Below, one piece after another: positions 27,301-41,200 of a stretch of DNA of 64,000 bases. Where the stretch lies: assembly GCF_001522545.3 (NCBI RefSeq), contig NC_031769.1, forward strand, positions 9,600,470 through 9,664,469. Reading direction: 5' to 3'. The notes beneath the pieces were generated by a model, which saw nothing but the letters and a program-made list of their open reading frames with translations, was not told the DNA's origin and did no database searches. Each line of letters opens with the position of its first letter. Position 1 is the first letter of the stretch. This DNA comes from Parus major. Taxonomy: Eukaryota > Chordata > Aves > Passeriformes > Paridae. Position numbers and translations under genes: made by a program.

Positions 27301-28430
27301 TCTTGGGCTTGGTGTTTACTACTTCTGCTTTCATCAAGGCCACTTCCTCAGAGGCCTTTGCAGGAGACACATATGTTCTTATGAATAACATTCTTCATTT
27401 TCTGTGTCAAATCATGGTAGAATTTTACTTTTTAATCAGCAGGTTTTCTTTAAACTCAAAATTTTATTGCTGGTGTTCTACCTCTAAAGCAGAATTTGTT
27501 ATTTTATACTTTTATGTCATGGATTGTCTATTTCTATATTCACACATTTAAATGCTTCAGGCTATTCATTGTGTGTTTTCTGGGGGCTTAACAGTTCAGC
27601 CATTTCCACACAGACTGTTGAAGTCAGTTGGAGACTGTCAAAATTTGCAATCAGACAGCTAAGATGAATCTCCCACTGTCACTACAGAGTACTTCTCTAG
27701 AGCATAAAACATTTTTAAGAAATAGTTGAGGTACTGAAGGTGATGCTATCTGTAGTTCCATCAGTAGCTTCACCATGTATTGTCAGTGCTCTTAGAATGG
27801 TTTCTGTAAAAGATTCCATGCCCTCAGGTGCTTAGTGGCCAGGTGTAGCTGTTGAAGTCACTATGATAAACTGTACTAGTGCACTCAAAATAGAAAAAGA
27901 GTTGATTTACCAATAGGCAACTTTTAAAAAATATGTTTCGTTCACATAAATGTTTTCTATTTTGATTACTTTGTTCTCCCTCAGAATTTTTTAATTTATC
28001 TGAATTTTCTTTCTTTGGTTGGAAGGAAACCAAAGGTGGCAGTCAGTACCTTATATATTTATTCATTGCAAAGATAAGAGACTGGTCTGTAGTGAAAGGA
28101 CATATATGTAGCCCAGTAGTTTGAATATATATGAAGAATTAATGTCTGAAAGAATTCTGGTTACCAATTTGTAAGAAACCTCTCTTTATTTTAGCTGTAA
28201 ATTTAAACTTTGAACAATGAAGCTGCGTAAACGGGTGATGTGCTTATTAGGTTAAAAAAGAAGATTTTAATAGGAAAAAATTATCACAAGACAAAACAGC
28301 ACATGATCTCATTAGCAATTATGGATTGCTAAACTGCAGTTTAAAAGTCACATTTCTATCTAAAGAATTTTTCCACAATAGTCATACAAGCAACATTAAA
28401 CAGTGTTGTTTTAGTTTGTTTACTTGGGGT

Positions 28431-28542
28431 CAGATTTTCAATGATCAGAATGATTAAAGTTGCAGTTGTCTGCAAAGGCAGCACTAATTAGCTGCAATTG
28501 ATGTTAGCAGGACTTTGAATAAATGTTGGTTCTGAAAATCTC
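28431..28542. mobile_element. Possible ancient DNA-transposon remnant
   Basis: CAGATTTTCA at 28431-28440 is mirrored by TGAAAATCTC at 28533-28542, nine of ten bases complementary, enclosing about 90 bases. The wording of these ends, and a later GAAAATTTGGCCC, resembles old amniote MITE-like repeats. The similarity is from general familiarity only; no family is assigned. Confidence 0.2.
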
Positions 28543-31500
28543 ATCATGTATGGACATCATATCTGTTTTCAGATGTCTTTGAAAATTTGGCCCTTAGGAC
28601 AGTTTACATCTCTCCTTCTCTTGTTTCAGTGTTTTTCCCTTAGCAGTTCCCCATTTTACTCTGCTCAGGAAGGTCCATCAATTTTAAACAGCATTTTGTA
28701 GTAATTTCTGTATTTAAGAGTTTATACTTGTCAGGAGGGACAGATTGACAGAAGAGACTTGGCCCTGGCTTTCCAGGCACTATTTTACTTCTTTGGTCTA
28801 ATAAACATAAATAGTTCCTAGGATAATTATTTTCATCCATAGATGTTTAAGTGTTGCAGAAAAGGGATTAGTGTAATTAGTTTTGCATTTGGAAATGGTA
28901 GTATAGAGATATGCAGTGACTTGCCTGAAGTTAACTAGCACAGGAGGCAACTACCAAGTGAGGAGGAGCCCTGGTGCTCAGTCTGCTTCCTTCAGCAAAT
29001 GGAGTTTTATAGTGCTTGATCTATCCACACAAAATAACCAGATGAGAATCTTCTAAATGTAGTGATTTGGTACTTACGCAGTGTGAGTCATGTTCTGGGA
29101 TGCTGGCACTGTTTTTTTGTGATATTTCCGTTTCACATTCAGCTTCGGGGGCTCAGCGGGGGCTTTTGGTCTGGTTGCCATATGAAGTTCATCAGGGGTG
29201 ACAGGGGAAAGCAGCTTAATGTGCTCATGTTATTTTTGTCTATAGTAGAAATTTGTGATTGGGACTGTTTCTGTTTTACGTAGTCACCAAAATAGTGCAT
29301 TGACTATAAGCTAACTGGAGGTGCCCAGGACTATTTACAGCAGAATTGCCTGGACACTGTTAGTTATTGAGTGTAATTATTTTGATCTTGCAGAGCACAA
29401 AGCATAAAAACCACTTATCAGACTTCCTGAACTGCACACCATGTCAATTGTGGTGCTGAAGTTGGGTACCTTCAGTAGGCCTTCCAGACTCAGCTTTTTG
29501 TGTAGTGGCTCTCCAACAGTAAAAAGAAAAAAAAAAATTTTTTTCAAAAAACAAAAACCAAAAAAACCCCATATCTTACAGAGTGCTGTGGGTATAAAAA
29601 CATTCAAAGCTATGAGATCTGCTGCCAAGATGGTTTGCAGAAAAAACACTAATAACCTTATCCAGCTGCTACTCACCATGGAGTACTTACCACTCCTGTC
29701 ACCTTGTTTTCTCAAAATTAACTGTAGAGGAATGTCTGCTGTAGGTACTGTGAGAGCTCTCAGCCCAGTTTGTTTGCTTTTCTCTACCCCATCAACTGAA
29801 GTGGATTAGAGCAAACTTTTCAGGCAGGAGAACAGATGTGTGGTCAGTTTTCCTTAAATTAATTCCTATAACTTGCTCAGCTGAGGTTTGTTCCTGATCC
29901 CAAAGGCTAGAGACCCTTGCCTCCAAGGATTCAAGTAGCCAACACTAATTTAGTGTCCCCAAGCTAAGGAAAGATTTCTCTTTAGGACTCATTCTCTTCA
30001 GCACAACAAAAACGCTCAGGATACTTAATGTTTTCTTCAAATTAAAAAATTCTCCAGATTCCTTGTAGCAGAGTCAGTTATTCTAGTCAGAGCTTGATTT
30101 AGAAAAAGAACTGGTATTTGTGGGCCTTACAGGTGTCTTTGAGGGGAAGGCATATGGTTGAAACATGCAGGTCTGTTTGCTGAGTCAGTAAAAATACCTA
30201 ATCTTTATTGCTTTTATTTACAGCCTGCTTATATTAATAAGCTAGGATTTAGATTTGTTGTGAATTAGATGTTGACATTGGTGTTCCAACAGAGAGGCTG
30301 AAACTATTATGTTTCATATATTATTATATAAGGTTACTTATGTTACCTTCTCCATCTTTAACCCTGGAGTATCCTGTATATTTGAGTAGCTTCATTGAAT
30401 AGCTTCATGTCATACACCAGGAATTCAGTAAATGTGTCTTTGATCAATCCCTGTGGTTCTTATGATCTCTACAAATATGTCTAGAGGGAGGTGATTGTGG
30501 AAGAGTAAAAAGCCACTTAAGCCACAGTATTAGTGTGAGGATGGCAGCACACAGCTAGTCTGGGTAAGTGTGGGTTGGAAGCCAGGCTGTAGGATCTAGA
30601 CATGAGCGTTTCAGATGGAGGAACCTGACATGATGTCTGTATCACACGTATTGTGATTGCTTTTAAATGTTTACTGTGTAGGGCAAACATGGCCAAACTG
30701 GCTCACCCTGTGGAGATTGCACACTAAAATTCCTATGTGGATATGAGCCCAAAACTCCTATACCCCGTGCTTTGGATAGCTGAGAGCTCCCTAAATGGAG
30801 GTTGAGACTTGTCTCAGTGTTGAGTGCTAGGCTGGTGTTTGCTTCAGCGACCCTTGTTAATTGGTTTCTTCCAAATCCAGTGATCTGAGTTTATTCAGCC
30901 TTCATGGCATCAGCACGGCCCTGCTGCCAGGTACAGGACAGGCAGCCTCCTGAGATCTGTACCTGAAATATTGTGAGCCAGGATCTGTGCCTGCCCACCA
31001 TGGGCTGGTGAGAGTAACTCATCAGGTTTCTGCAATGATTTACCAGTCTCATTTTTGTGCTTGTAACAGATTCTGAATATACTTCTCTATGCCATGGTTT
31101 CCTCCCTATAAAGTAGCAGTATCAGCACTTTGCTGTATTACGAGGCATTTGGAGTATAAATTAGAGGGGGAACAGTTGCTAAGGCGTACAATTCCTTTTC
31201 ATTCTCTGAACAGGTCTGCTTCTAAGGCAAAAAGGGATAAAGATAATATGCCAATACTTTTAGCGCTAGAAGAATAGAAAATTAGAAGTAAGAAGAGATA
31301 AGATGGAGAGAAGGTGGTATTGATAACAATGAAAACAAGTGCAAAAGAAAACAGCAAGTAGATTTAATATGCTAAATTGTTTAATAGCTCAGTAAAAATG
31401 GCTGGAATTTCAAGTTGCTGGTTCCCCCATAGTAGGAGGAAATGGTATTGTGTTTAGGTCCTAGAAATAGTGAAAAACATTTGCTGCTGTGATATTCTGA

Positions 31501-34500
31501 TTAGTTTTAAAGAAAGTGCTACAATAAAACTAGCAAATTTTGTACTTAGTAACTAAATTAATGTTACTTTGAAATTGAGAAACAGCTTATAACTTAGGGA
31601 GGAATGTCATGAGAAGTTGCATCATTTTCCTCAAGAGAAATAGCTTCCTTTAAAATCTTCACCAAGAGGCAACTAATCTTACTAGCAATTCTCTTACCAG
31701 TGCTGTGCTGCTAGTTTTTCATTCAGAGTGAATGTCTCGACTCTGGGAATAGTGAAATGTATTTCAATTTACATTTGCTCATAGCCCATTTTTTACTTTT
31801 TGCTGTGACATCAGAAGTTCTGTTGTCATCAGTGAGCTGAGACATTCACTGTGATACAGTCTGGAGCTGCCCTCAGAACTTTTGAGAGAACTGAATATTG
31901 TTACAGAAATTGTCAAGTTTCAGGCTTCAGCTCAGAGGGTGCTTGTGCTGTTGAACATGAGTCCTATGCTTGGAAACACCCTCTTGGATTTCTTCCTTAG
32001 TATAATTAAACAGAAATGTTCACTCATGGAATCTGAGTATTCACCCATGGAATTTGAATATCCTTGTTCAAGAGTGACTGGAGAGTTCAGTAATCAGCAT
32101 GTGTATGTTGGCTTTTTTCCCATTTTACAAAAAATTATGTAATCTCAAGAAAATAGATTTTTTTTTTAACCAGTTAAGAAACATTCCTGGTGTCTCAGCA
32201 AGCCTGTAGCACTATCAGGAAGTGAACTTGGACATACCTGCAGGACAGACCTTCTTAAACAAATTTATCGGCTATACTGTTGAAGCTGGTTGTCAGCAAC
32301 TGGCCATGCATTGTCATTTCTGCTTAAAAAAGATGGGAGTGGCACATGTGACAGGAGACTTAGTACCAGAATAGTCATTGCAATCTTCCTGCAGCTCAGC
32401 TTTTCTATTTCTTAGACTTTTAGCTGAGTCTTCCAGAGGGCTTATCAGGTCAGGCAGTCTGTTTTAATTCTTCCTCAGAAAAATAGTTGCACATATTTTA
32501 CACAAGCTTTTCCTTTTCTAAAGTAAAACAAGAGAAAGTAGACTGAGAAAAATACTTTCTTGTCTAGGATTATAAATTATTAAAATTACTGATTTATATT
32601 TGTAAAAATTGAATACATGGAGACTATAATTCTCACATTTCCTCATGTAGCTTACTTGAAACAGCAGCTAAAACACTTCCAGTAAAAAGAACTATTACAT
32701 TTTTAAATAATGAGATTTGCTTTCCAATATGTATTTCTGTTGTTTGCTTTCTTCTAACTGTTAGCTGTGGCCAATTAAAAAAATAAGACCGATTATTTTT
32801 TATTCCTTCTAATTAGTATTTTCATGTTCACTAAATGCACTAAAACTTCAAAGCAGTTTTGGGGTGATATAAAAGAATATTTGTAGTTTATTGATTGATG
32901 CTGCTTTTTACAAAATCTTTGGGCTTTTTGAGATGCTGGCAAATGGAAACTAAAAGGCAATAAGGACCTTCAAGAAAATCAGTCAGAGCACAGATGAAAC
33001 ATCTCGTATCCCTTTCCCACGACTGCAGGAAACAAGATATAAGGAGAGGGGAGGATGTCAGGGAGGTGGCTTACAATCCAAGAAAATTTATAGCAAATCA
33101 GTTGGACAACTGAGAAGGCTCTTGTTGTGGGAAAATGTCTAAAATAAACTGAATTCAACAGAGAAGTACTCAGATACTGTGGCTAGGGAGAAGAGCGGTG
33201 AGGAGGTCATGAATGTGGGAGAAATAGAATTTAGGGTACCAAAATTGTATCAATGTGATGAATTACCTGAAGGAAATTGGTGCCCTGATGTTTCCCTTCT
33301 TCTTTGCCTTCTTGTTTTTTGAAAATAAGGCTTTGTAGAAAAATATATAATTGAGTGGAAGAGAAATCCAGCATTTTTTTAATTATGAGAGGAAAAAAAT
33401 GATGAAATCTACTACTCTTTCTTGGATGAGATCCAGGGAAGGCAAAGCTGTTGTTTAGGATTCTGAATATCTTTATCCTGTTTTTAATTGAAGTAGTTGT
33501 ACACCTTGTAACATCCCAAAATGGTCAGGAAGGCATTTTGTAGCATGAGATACATTTTAGCTGTTACTGCCTACTTTCATTTCAGATTTCCTGAAAAATC
33601 TGTTTCTTCCAACTAGCTGCCCTATACCAAACAGATTTTTTTCTTCAAGAAAAACAATCGAGTGTCTCAGATTTTTGTGCACTTGTTATTTATCATATAA
33701 ATGATAAGTCCAGTGCAAAATGCATATAATTCTTCATGCCATTATATTATTTCTTGTTTCACCGTCTGCTACCTCCTGTGCTATAAAAGTGCAGTCTCTT
33801 TGTAATACGATTCGGATTTTTATTTTTTTTTTCAAATATAGTGATTCTAAGATACTACATGAGGGAGAAGCAATTTATGTGATGTGGCTACATTCTTAAG
33901 CTGTAGCAATGATAAATTAGTAACATTGCTTTGGGATTTTGCAGTCATTTTGCTTTTAGTATGATTTGAAGAACTGTATTGCTGAGACTTGTTTTATTCT
34001 TCACATACCATAGAAATTTAATAGTATGGTTCCGTACAGATTCTTGACTGAATTATAGCTAGATTTGTTCCTTAGACTAGTTTACTAGAATATATTAATG
34101 TATAGATTTCTAATATAATTTATTTCCCTGGCAGTGCTGTACATTTATATTTGATTTATATTTACAAAGCCAAAATCTTATAATAAATGATAGAACCAAA
34201 CTATTTGCATAGCTTTCTTTTTGATCTTTGCTTTCCTATCTGCATAAACATTACTGCAGGCTCCTGTGCTGGTACCTGTGGTAAATGGATGTTTGACGTT
34301 TTGTATTTCTGTTCCATCTTATCTGTCTGTTTATCAGCCGTGTAGTCCAGCGTCTCTTCCAGAACATGCTTATTCATAAAAGCTATTGGCTGTTGTCAGG
34401 ATTGAGACTGGAGGGCTGTAGGCACTAATGAGATGTGAAACTTGGAATTCATATCTTTAAGACATCCATCTACCTGATTTGCTGCTGTGCTGAAAAGATT

Positions 34501-37500
34501 GTTTATTCACCTTGGTTATTTTGAAATGAGTTTCTTTTAGTTGATGTTTAGAAGAGAGACTATAACTGGAGCAGAGAATTGAACTGAAATTCTACTTCTC
34601 TTAAAATCTAATTATTTAGAATTCATGTCAGAACTTTAGATCTATGTATTTTTCTCATATGTAGTCTTTCAAAATAATTTTTGTAATCCCTGGGATAAAG
34701 CTCTGGTGCAGGATTATTTCTGACTCATGATGGTAGAGTAAGGGAGGAGAGATGGAGCTTGGAGATTTGTCTTTGCTATTTACAGATCTTGGACAAGCCC
34801 TTTAACCTTTCAAAGACTCAACTCCCCCAGCTTTAGATTGTGGGCAGGCGTTTGAAGTTCTTTGGAAGATCTTACAAAAAAGTCAACTTCTGCAGGATGC
34901 TAGGAATTACACTAGTGAAAATTAGTTACCCAGTCACCTGGTCTTAGTATCTTATTGAAGGGTTATCTATGAGCTTTGGAAATGAAATATTTTTCTGGGG
35001 CTTGAATGATATTTAGTACCCTGGAGTTGTGTATCCTATGATAAGTCCAGTATTGAGTGTACTGGCCAAATACATCCATTTATGGTTTGAACTGTAGGAT
35101 TTTGCTATGGAATCAACTTGTGGACCTGACCCAGTGGAAGATAATGTTTTATCCTTCCGAATTAGCCTGAATCATCCCATAGAATTTTTCTGTTGCTGGT
35201 TTTTAGCTTTATGCAGGTCCTGCTATCATCCCATCATCACCCTGGTTTCTGAGCACAGTTGGTGCCAGGCTGTCTCCAGTGAAAGCATTTCCCTTGTTGG
35301 GATCTGTCTGAGAAGCTCTCTCCCTCTCAGGCCCTGGCCTTGTGGGGACTCTTCTTTGCCAGACACGTGTGAACAAGGGCTTTTCTGTTTGTCTTTGTGC
35401 TCCTGTGTGGTGGTGGGGGGCATCTCACGACCATCTCCACTCTCACACTGGGGCAGCTTCTGTCCTGGGGTCATTCAAAACCACTGAGAGTGATTTCCTC
35501 TGCTTTCTTACACTGTCATTGTGAGAATTGTCACCTGCATTTAAAATGTTATGAATGAAGGCCATTTACATTTTTGCCTTTAACAATGTATTTGAAGTAT
35601 TGAAGAGTTCATAAGCTCTTTAACTAATCCAGAGCTTTGTGTCAGTAATTAAAAAAATGAGTGGTGGCAGTTTTCATCAGAGCTGAAGGTCACTGGAGGC
35701 ATGATGTATTAAGAAAATGTAGCACATAATTTCCTTTCTCCAGATTCTTTTGTGAAAATTGAAATAGGTGTGGTTTTTAAAAATACCTGTATTTTGTAAG
35801 AGTTTTGCTTTCTATAGTGAGTACAATTAAAAGAAGAAAAAAACTGTAATTTTAATTCTTGCTTCCACGGGGATGAGAAAAAATTAAATTCCTGGTACAA
35901 ACTAATGGTCAGTATCACAGTGATAAATGTTTATTTACTGAAGGTTTTTATAGTGTATACGAGAGTTAATTTCTCCTGCCTAATATGATCTTAAGCTTTT
36001 ATATTTAGTGGGTAGGTGAGGCACACAGACATTTGGTCTGTAACCTTAGGGAGTGTGCAGTTATCTAGGATATGAGGGTTTGTGCCATGTTAGAATAAAT
36101 ACTTAATTATTTGTGCAAGTGGCAGCACTCCAGCAGGGCAGCTGAGCACTTCCAGCCTGGGCTGTCCATCAGCTGCTCCAGCTTTGGTGTGGAACAGCTC
36201 CTTGCTATGGAGGGTGGTGCTGAGCATTCCTGAATCACAGTTAAACCATTCTGTAGTCAAGAGCCCTGGTGAATCACACCTTTATAGACCAAGTATTAAA
36301 AGATTCTACCTTAACTTCCATAAACAAATGCGAATACTAAGGCAGAGATATCACAAATATTTGGTTTGGGTTGTACATCTGTTGGTTATCCTACATTGGT
36401 CCATAAATGGTTGTGCAGAACCTAGGTGCACATTCACAATTGTTAATCACTTTGTGTAGGGTTTTGGCAATAGGATAATTCAGTTATTAAAACTAAAAGT
36501 ACTTGAGGGTTTTTTAGTAAATAATCTCAGCATGTTTAGCAGCATTGGTACACACCTACCTACCCCTGAAATTGGGCCTCGACTCCCACTTTTCCAGCAT
36601 CCTCCCCAAGTATGGATAATTACGAAAATTCTGCTGACCTTTCTGACACTAGAGTTTAAATAAGTCCTTAAAATACACTCTATCCTCACTTTCTTGGTTT
36701 AAAACATTAGCTTGTTAACAGACTTCAGCCATACTGTCATATTTTTAATGTAAGGAAAATAATTGTCTGAATTCACCACCCGTAAAGAAACTATCCGGGT
36801 GATGTATTTAGCTTGGCTTTGCTTATGCAGAATATTTGTGTGTAAACACAGAAGATACTGTTTTTCAATGTTCTTTTTTATCTGCAATACTTCAAAGAGT
36901 CCCTTGTATCATTTCATGTATCACTTAGTCATAAACCCTCTGAATATACATTGTGAGAGCCTCAGAAAACTGTTAATTGTATTCTGCTGCAATGGTAGCC
37001 AGAAGGTCAGGATCTAAAATAAATGTATTTCTGAATAATTTGAATTTTGTATCAAGGTTAATTTTTCATGGTTACTACTCAAAGTAGCATGCTAATTTAT
37101 GGCTAACATATTACATATTTCTCCTGTAAAAACAAGGAGGCCTTTGCCTTCTCACAGATATAGGCATGCTATCTAAACATTTCTGCGGTAGAAATAATTA
37201 AATGCGTTGGTTGATTCTTGGACTCATCTCAAATGTGTGCAGAAACTGTATAAATTGAGAAAAACTTCCTTTTGAAAGGAATTGAAAGGAATCAACTAGA
37301 GATTTTTAGGTGAGATTCATTAGCTTTTATTGTTATTATCAATATGTACATCTGAAAGCATCTTGCAAGAATATTTCTTTCTTTTAGGAAGATGTGTATT
37401 AGCTGCCTTCCAATACATTCTTATTCCTCATTGGTGAACAGTTGAGTATAATTATCTTTGGATTAATCAGTTTTTGAAGTGTTTTCCAGTGGTAATGTAT

Positions 37501-38193
37501 AGAGAGGATTAAGAGAGAGATTATCAAAGCATTAGGATTTTTTTCTGGTTGTTTTTAAGAAAGAATCCTTGCCTTAAGTCAATTACAAAATTATTTCGTT
37601 GTAAGAGACTGTTGAGCAAACTAAAAGAAATAAAATCATCCATAGCAGGGTCTGTGTGTCCTGGAGCTTGAGAGGGAGATGTGCAAGCAGTGAGGTGCTA
37701 TTTTGGTTATGCACCTTCTTTTCTAACTCTTTCTTTCCTTGTTATGTGGTAAGGCAGGGTTGTCTTTTTACTATTAGAAATTTCAAAGTTCTTTTCTCAT
37801 TCTTTTTCTCTGTTAGATGAGCAGCAATAAAGGAGAGGAATAACATTTCTTCTCACATCCTCTGCTACCATTTTTCACCAGGGAATAGTTTTGTTTTCCT
37901 TGTGCTCATTTTTCATGGGTATTAACTTGCTCCATGGTGTTCTCTAGTTTGACCTTTATTTTATGTTTTGCTTTGGATATCATCAGAGTGATGATACAAT
38001 TTAAATACAGTTCTGTAAGGTTATTTTAATTGAATGTTTGAGTAACTCTGCTTGCCTCTGTAATGACTGAAATTAACTTGATCTGGAGCTTGGAAAGGCT
38101 GTCCTATGTATGATTTCATAATTTAAAAAATAAATTAATGCAATGTTCCATTGAACAAATCTGAGATCACAATTCATTTGCTTTTGGCTTTAG

Positions 38194-38269
38194 GGAACCA
38201 AAGTGCAGCCGCACCCTGAATTCCTTCTGGTGAAAGGCTTCTTCCAAGCCTCCAGATACACCAAAAATG
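38194..38269 (+). other. Exon-like block in ZMYND11 intron 1
   Basis: A 76-base segment of about 50% GC in AT-rich surroundings follows a pyrimidine-rich acceptor (GCTTTTGGCTTTAG, ending 38193) and precedes a GTATGTGA donor at 38270. One frame is open for 25 codons (GTKVQPHPEFLLVKG, FFQASRYTKN); the other two contain stops. It is on the same strand as ZMYND11, between proposed exon 1 and the ATG exon, so it is a candidate alternative 5' UTR exon. The exon 2 in-frame TGA means it cannot extend the main protein through normal splicing. No identity was recognised. Confidence 0.4.
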
Positions 38270-41200
38270 GTATGTGACATAGTCCCAGCTCTGGGAGTCA
38301 CAGGCTAACCTTCTCCTGTAGCAATCTGCTTCCAAGTCATGATTACTTCTTTTTCATGGCTGATTACAGTAGCCCTGGTTTAGCTCTGGGGCTGTATCAC
38401 ATTGGGGCTGTGTTGGGTAGTGTTAGGTAGCTCTGTAATACCTCCATTATTTTCATGGCTTCAGTGTCTCTTGTCTTGGAAGTTGGGTTTTTTTTCTAAT
38501 TTCAAATTTATTGGAGAGGCTGGAGAATAAAAGGTTGAGAATGGTTTAGACCATGCTCTAAGGTGAGAACAGTCACACTTAATATCACAGGATACCGATG
38601 GGATCTGTTCATCACTGCTCTCATTCTTCTGGCACCTCGGTATTGGTGTCCTGGTGTGGAGCCTGTTCTGCAGTTTGCAGTTTGTCTTTATTTGCTTAAC
38701 AGAAAGAAGTTCTGCTTATCTTAGCCATTTTTGCTGGCATATTTGCATCCATGGCTGTGTATGAGAAGGAACAAACCCTGCCATTTTCATTATACTTCCA
38801 AAGTGGCAAAAGTTTCCATTACAGATCAGTTTTTACTATATCCCTCCAAGAGTCATGCTCTGCTTGTATCAGGGAAATGCCACCTGCTAAATGACACAGG
38901 GTGCTCATGCAAAGACTGTGTATTTGAGTCCTAAAACCCATAGAGGTGGAAACAATCTGTCATTTGAGACATCAACCAAGACTGATTGTTTTCCAAATGT
39001 CCACTGCACTTTGTTTTGAAACAAAGCTGATTTTAAGAGTGACCCTTATTCCTTGTCTAGAACTCATCAAGTGTGGCAAGTGGAAGAGGAAGGGAGTGTA
39101 CTTTACATGAGATTTGCCCATGGGTCTCGCCAAAACCTAGAGAAGCCAGCCAGGATGGTTAGCAAAAGACAATATTTGAGCTGGGTCATAAACCTTGAAA
39201 AGGCAGCTATAAATCATAATTAAGTTTTTTTGTTTCCTCGATGGTGTAACTCTTCAGAGAATGGAGACTGAAATTGTTTACCAAAGCTCATTTTTTTTGT
39301 GTTCAGAGAAGTGCTTGGGAAACCTTAACCGGGGTTTATTAAGCATATCTTTGGGAGACAAAACCAGAATTGTTGGTCTCCAAGCAGCAAGTGGCATTGA
39401 CAGGCTGACTGGTGTGGTCAGAAAGGATATTTAATTTCAAAGGATAAACTACAGATTGTTTGGTTTTTTTTTTATCTGAAGTCAGGCTTATCTGGTTTAT
39501 GCCTTATCTAGTTTAATGTATGAGAACTGTAAATTCAGCTACATTAAGCAAACAATTTATTTTGGTTTAATTCCATTTTCTCATTGTTTTAATAAATTTT
39601 GGGTTTGTTAGGATTACTGTTATGTACTTAATTTAATGCAGATGTCTTCAAAGAGTAAAGAAAAATACTTAACTCTTAAAGAGAATAGCTGAAGGGGAAA
39701 AAATGTCTCTGGAACTCCTTTTCATTCCTCTGTGGTCCTGCCGGAGGGGTTTGGATTAAAGGATTGTATCAGGAAGTCATCTTGCTGCAGTTGGTAACCA
39801 TAAGAGAGACCAAAAACCAAAGAAGAGATAAAGACTTAATGTTTTCAGTCATAACATTAAAATTTTAAAATTTTCAAAGTCCTATAAGGTATAGAAGTAT
39901 AAATAATACAAAGAGGAGTAACAGGTGTTGTCTGTGAGGCGATGGATGTGCGGGATGGATGTGTATTGTGTTTATTTTGGAAATAAAATAGTAAAAAAAA
40001 TTACTTTTGAGATATCTAGTAATATAAAATAAGAGGTGAAATGATCAGGCAGTGTTTCTTTCTTCTTTTTCAGCTTCATAAAACAAGATCAAGAAATCAG
40101 ATATTTACAAGTAACTTGTAATTGTATAAGGTATGAATAATGTTTTGGACAGCGGGCATTTAACCTGCAGAATACCATGGAAATCATATAGTTAAATATA
40201 GTGGTTCAATTTTCAAAAAGGGCTTGATGATATAAAGTCTAGTAACAGTGGCAGCTAAGCATGCTTAGAGAAAAGTAATCAAATTTCATGATTTAAGACA
40301 TAAGTGCATTACCTGTAGCGTCTGGAAAGGCCTCGTTCCTCTCTGTCACCTGCAAAGCTTTCTGCAATTAGTAAGGTTCATTCTGGTTATTTGTAGAGCC
40401 TAATTTCTTCAAAGCATTGCTCCTAGCAGTTGTTAGGGGTAGGATACAGTCTTCTGTACGTCATCATATCAAATGCTCACACAGAACAGTGCCCTGCTTT
40501 CCTCTACTGCTGCTGCACTGAATGACGCTGGCATGGCCTGAAACAAAAGATCCTGGCCATTTGATGCTGTGAATGCACAAAATTGCCTGTGCCAACATCA
40601 AATAGAAGTGAACTTGAACGGTTTTTTGCACATTCCTTTTAGAATTAATTCAACTCTTTTGTAAAAATCAGTCATTATAGTTCATGCAAAAACCCCCATC
40701 TCTTATAAGCAGCAATAAGATAATTGAATGCATGAAGTAGGTAATTTCTTTTGACATAAAAATGGAAGTGTATTTTATATATCTGATTTTTTCTTTAGCA
40801 TTTTATTTCTGTGGTTTGCTCTAAATAACAACTGCTGGTTAAAATATTTTATTTGAAGTGCAATATGAGAGTATATACAGAGTTAAGCCCCTTGTTAGGT
40901 CCTTCTTTGTAAGTAAAACCTATAGGAATGAATTGAGATGCAGCTTCCTCTTAGTGAGGAAATTAGTAAAGAGTAACATGTTTCAGCAGGTAGAAGAACA
41001 TTGTATTAACCCTTAATAAATCAAAGGAAGAGATAAAGATGGCTTCTGAGACTGAAGGCTTGAATTATAATGTCAGATGACTCCTATCTGTGAGGTCCTG
41101 GATGACTCCTCCAACGTGAAGTCGTGGCAGGGGCTGGGGCATGGCCTGTGAGCAGGTCTGCTGGCCCATGGGATGTAGTTCAATATACAGCTTCTCTGGG

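Noticed and set aside
29377..29809. Frames of 112 codons (minus) and 122 codons (plus) at the same locus
   Set aside because: Both run through an A-rich/T-rich tract giving Lys or Phe runs; mutual overlap and lack of similarity point to chance.
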